Below, one piece after another: positions 62,064-64,000 of a stretch of DNA of 64,000 nucleotides. Origin of the DNA: Diplosphaera chodatii (taxonomy: Eukaryota > Chlorophyta > Trebouxiophyceae > Prasiolales > Stichococcaceae); assembly GCA_032358165.1 (NCBI GenBank), contig JAALGY010000032.1, forward strand, positions 186,001-250,000, read 5' to 3'. A program made the position numbers and the translations under genes. The stretch's first letter is position 1. Each line of letters opens with the position of its first letter. The notes under the pieces are model-generated. The model searched no databases and was not told the DNA's origin. It saw only the letters and a program-made list of their open reading frames with translations.

Positions 62064-62115
62064 CAGTCGAAACAGTCGAAACAGTCGAACGCTCTACCAA
62101 CTGAGCTATTATCGG
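62064..62115 (-). pseudogene. tRNA-Tyr 5' fragment with 9-bp repeats
   Basis: Minus-strand sequence from 62115 gives acceptor CCGATAA, TA, a canonical D-arm (GCTC-AGTTGGTA-GAGC), G, the 5' anticodon strand TTCGA and CTG. It then stops being a tRNA. In place of the rest of the loop, the octamer TTCGACTG is repeated three times at 9-nt spacing (62089-62082, 62080-62073, 62071-62064). No T-arm or 3' acceptor strand follows. Confidence 0.7.
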
Positions 62116-62223
62116 AGGTAGGTGCCATTTCGCTGTGCAAAATAATATATATTTCAAAAGCATCATAACCTCTTAAAACGGCGGCAGGCCCCTGCTTTTG
62201 AAGCCAGTGCGGCTGCAGCGCCG

Positions 62224-62247
62224 GCGGTGGCGGCGGCGGCGGCGGCG
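62224..62247. repeat. CGG trinucleotide run
   Basis: A short, nearly perfect run of CGG/GGC triplets, interrupted once by a GT. Confidence 0.7.
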
Positions 62248-62876
62248 GCAAGGATGGGGGCACCTCGGCTGCCGGCAACCCAGCGGACGCATACAGTAGT
62301 CCTGCACGATGCGCAGCAGACGGTGGTAACCGGCCTGCAGGCGCGCCCTTGTCAGGGGTAGCTCGTTGGATATGTGCGGGCCGGTGTGCGCATGCATTAT
62401 TCATGTTGCCTGCTACTGATCTACAATCGTCCTACCTTGAATGTTGTCCCAAAGCCATCACAGGTCCTCAAGACACGCGGGCAGAGGTCCAAGCACAGAT
62501 CAGCAATTGCATCACTTGGCAGTTCTGCCTAGAAGGTGCTCTATCTGACGACCGTCCCAAGTGCTTTGCACTGAAGGTAAAGTCTCACATGTCATGCACG
62601 ACAGGCATGACCAAATACGGTGAACAGCACTATCAAAGCACGGAGTGGCAGCCGTCAAGTTCAGACTGCACGTGCGCCATTGCCTGCTAGCATTTGTGGT
62701 GAATATCTGTTGATCCCAACCAGGCGTGGTGCTCGCACCCAGTGACAGCCTCCATATAAGCAGCACCATCAGCCGCCACAGGCAGACTGACATCAAGCTG
62801 CGGCTTGGCGCCGCAGCTGGCATGCCGCAGCTGCTGTAGATGCCTGCAGAGCACCGGCGCCCTATCCGCCGTCATC
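62248..62876. other. Gap downstream of homoserine dehydrogenase
   Basis: A minus-strand frame near 62370-62290 (NELPLTRARLQAGYHRLL) looks exon-like but could not be joined to anything. The remainder is probably the 3' untranslated region of the homoserine dehydrogenase gene. Confidence 0.35.
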
Positions 62877-63883
62877 CTATGACGGCGCCCCCAAATAGGC
62901 CGCCAGCCTGAGCAAGTCGCTGAACACGCCGCCAGCTGTAACCTCTGCACCCGCGCCCGGGCCCCTGCCAACGGGAAGCGGGGGCCTCAAAACCAAGGCT
63001 CGATGATGGGCTTGCTGCTTGCATGGCAGCAGCAGCAAAGCTACACAGCGCATGTGATAACGCTCCCGCAGAAATCCTCTAAAGGTGTGAAACTGTGGCA
63101 TCCAGCGCAGTCATGCGCTTCTGCACCTGATGATCAGGGGCTGGCTGAAGTAGCGCTGCGTGGTGAAGGCGATGATATTGTCGCTGCCCTGGAGCTGCGC
63201 GAAGGGGTGGCTGGCGGGGTACCGCCCCAGCCGTACGCTGCCCTTCCGCTCCTTGCAATCCACCACGCCTGTAGACGGTCAGGCAAATGGTCTTTAGGGT
63301 GTCGCACTGCAAACCCAACTGCTGGGATACCACGCCATTGCATGCTGCCATGTCATTCCCAGCACTCCACAATGCAGCATTTGCTGCTGGTTGCATCGAG
63401 TTGAAATGCATTGCCAGCAGGAGCCATCAGGTGTCTGATGCTCAAATTGAGACGCGGCACTTCCTGCTGAGTTGCATCCAATCGGGAGTTGCACCATCAG
63501 AACCCTCACCAACAAAGCGCAGGACCTCGCCAGCGGCTGCCGCCTCCTCGAGCTGCGTCGTCATGTCGCCGTCGTACTTGGGCAGCTCCGCCATGAAGTT
63601 TTCCACGGACGGCGAGTCGCGCAGCGGCTCGGGCACCAGGCTGTGCACCGGCACATCGTCCAGCTCGATGTTCAGCCCGCACTCCCTGCGTTTTCAATCA
63701 GGAATCGACTCAACAGACGGTGCATGGTGTGTGCTCGGAAGCTGTGCGTTGCGGTGCGATGTTTGAATGATGACATGTTGTAAATGTGGTGCACCCTGTA
63801 GCCATGCATACCTGGCAAGGATGGTGACCTTCCGCGCCACGTCCATGCCAGCCAGGTCATCCCGCGGATCTGGCTCTGTATAC
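62877..63883 (-). CDS. Homoserine dehydrogenase C-terminus, plant aspartokinase-HSD type (partial)
   Basis: Four exons are visible, 63883-63812, 63685-63510, 63268-63127 and 62964-62877, in phase, and the gene continues beyond the right edge. They encode [70 protein letters not shown], and [20 protein letters not shown] ending [14 protein letters not shown] with DVARK, and GSDN with [10 protein letters not shown], are homoserine dehydrogenase signatures. The enzyme reduces aspartate semialdehyde to homoserine with NAD(P)H in threonine, isoleucine and methionine synthesis, in the plastid in plants. The ending matches plant bifunctional aspartokinase/homoserine dehydrogenase. The kinase half would lie outside the window, so the fusion is inferred. 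Confidence 0.9.
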
Positions 63884-64000
63884 CTGAAACACAGGGGCAC
63901 CAGCCATGTAAACCGTTGGGATCTGGCCCTGCTCTGGCTGTACATGCTGATCAGTCGTTGCCTGTGCGGCAGGTGACAGCCCCGGCGTGACTGGCAACAG

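Noticed and set aside
29412..62115. A single permuted or trans-spliced tRNA-Tyr gene
   Set aside because: The halves are 33 kb apart, the 3' piece still carries anticodon-loop sequence, and no splicing motif or linked leader is visible. Fragmentation of ordinary copies is simpler, so it is kept only as a question.
1..64000. CRISPR arrays, bacterial operons, insertion sequences, rRNA genes
   Set aside because: No regularly spaced palindromic repeats, no ribosome-binding-site-led gene runs, no recognisable transposase or reverse transcriptase motifs, and no rRNA core sequences were seen.

Overview
The window reads as nuclear DNA of a eukaryotic green alga. Almost all coding sequence is split into short exons (about 40-250 nt) by GT-AG introns whose acceptors mostly end in GCAG. 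The recognisable proteins are DSS1/SEM1, a GSK3/shaggy kinase, F-box/LRR proteins, a HIRAN protein and a plant-type homoserine dehydrogenase, with an intron-containing tRNA-Tyr. I suspect a trebouxiophyte or chlorophyte, but nothing here fixes the species. Gene models were built by hand from splice sites, reading phase and comparison between copies inside the window. Residue numbers refer to those models.

Layout. 0.6-5.9 kb: DSS1/SEM1 (-) and a 12-exon GSK3-type kinase (+), head to head. 6.8-26.8 kb: three consecutive two-gene cassettes of 6-7 kb. In each, a minus-strand member of an unrecognised family (called 'X' here) and a plus-strand F-box/LRR gene diverge from a 0.3-0.5 kb shared 5' region. 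X1/FBX1 look intact. X2 is a pseudogene beside an apparently intact but divergent FBX2. X3 carries two X units beside FBX3. 27.6-32.9 kb: a truncated X4, a 45-bp coding minisatellite, a tRNA-Tyr 3' fragment, an intact short X5 and a full-length tRNA-Tyr. 33-38 kb: weakly supported genes and an AT-rich island. 38.5-45.5 kb: a long plus-strand gene with an AP2-like stretch, a basic nuclear-localisation-like stretch and, at its C-terminus, the same X domain. 46.5-50.6 kb: an unrecognised minus-strand gene. 51.6 kb: HIRAN exons. 56.6-59.6 kb: an unrecognised 621-aa protein with AT-hook-like motifs. 61.1-61.6 kb: the 3' exons of another unknown gene. 62.1 kb: a tRNA-Tyr 5' fragment. 62.9 kb to the right edge: the C-terminal exons of a homoserine dehydrogenase (-), which runs off the window.

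The most interesting material is the X family. Six loci (X1-X5 and the AP2-X gene) share phase-0 exons, most keeping lengths near 123, 45, 144 and 117 nt, although their protein sequences have diverged. Three of the six sit head to head with F-box/LRR genes, so each cassette could make a putative SCF substrate receptor together with a small basic partner. What the pair does cannot be told from sequence. Long stretches outside the listed genes hold open frames on both strands but no exon chain I can defend.
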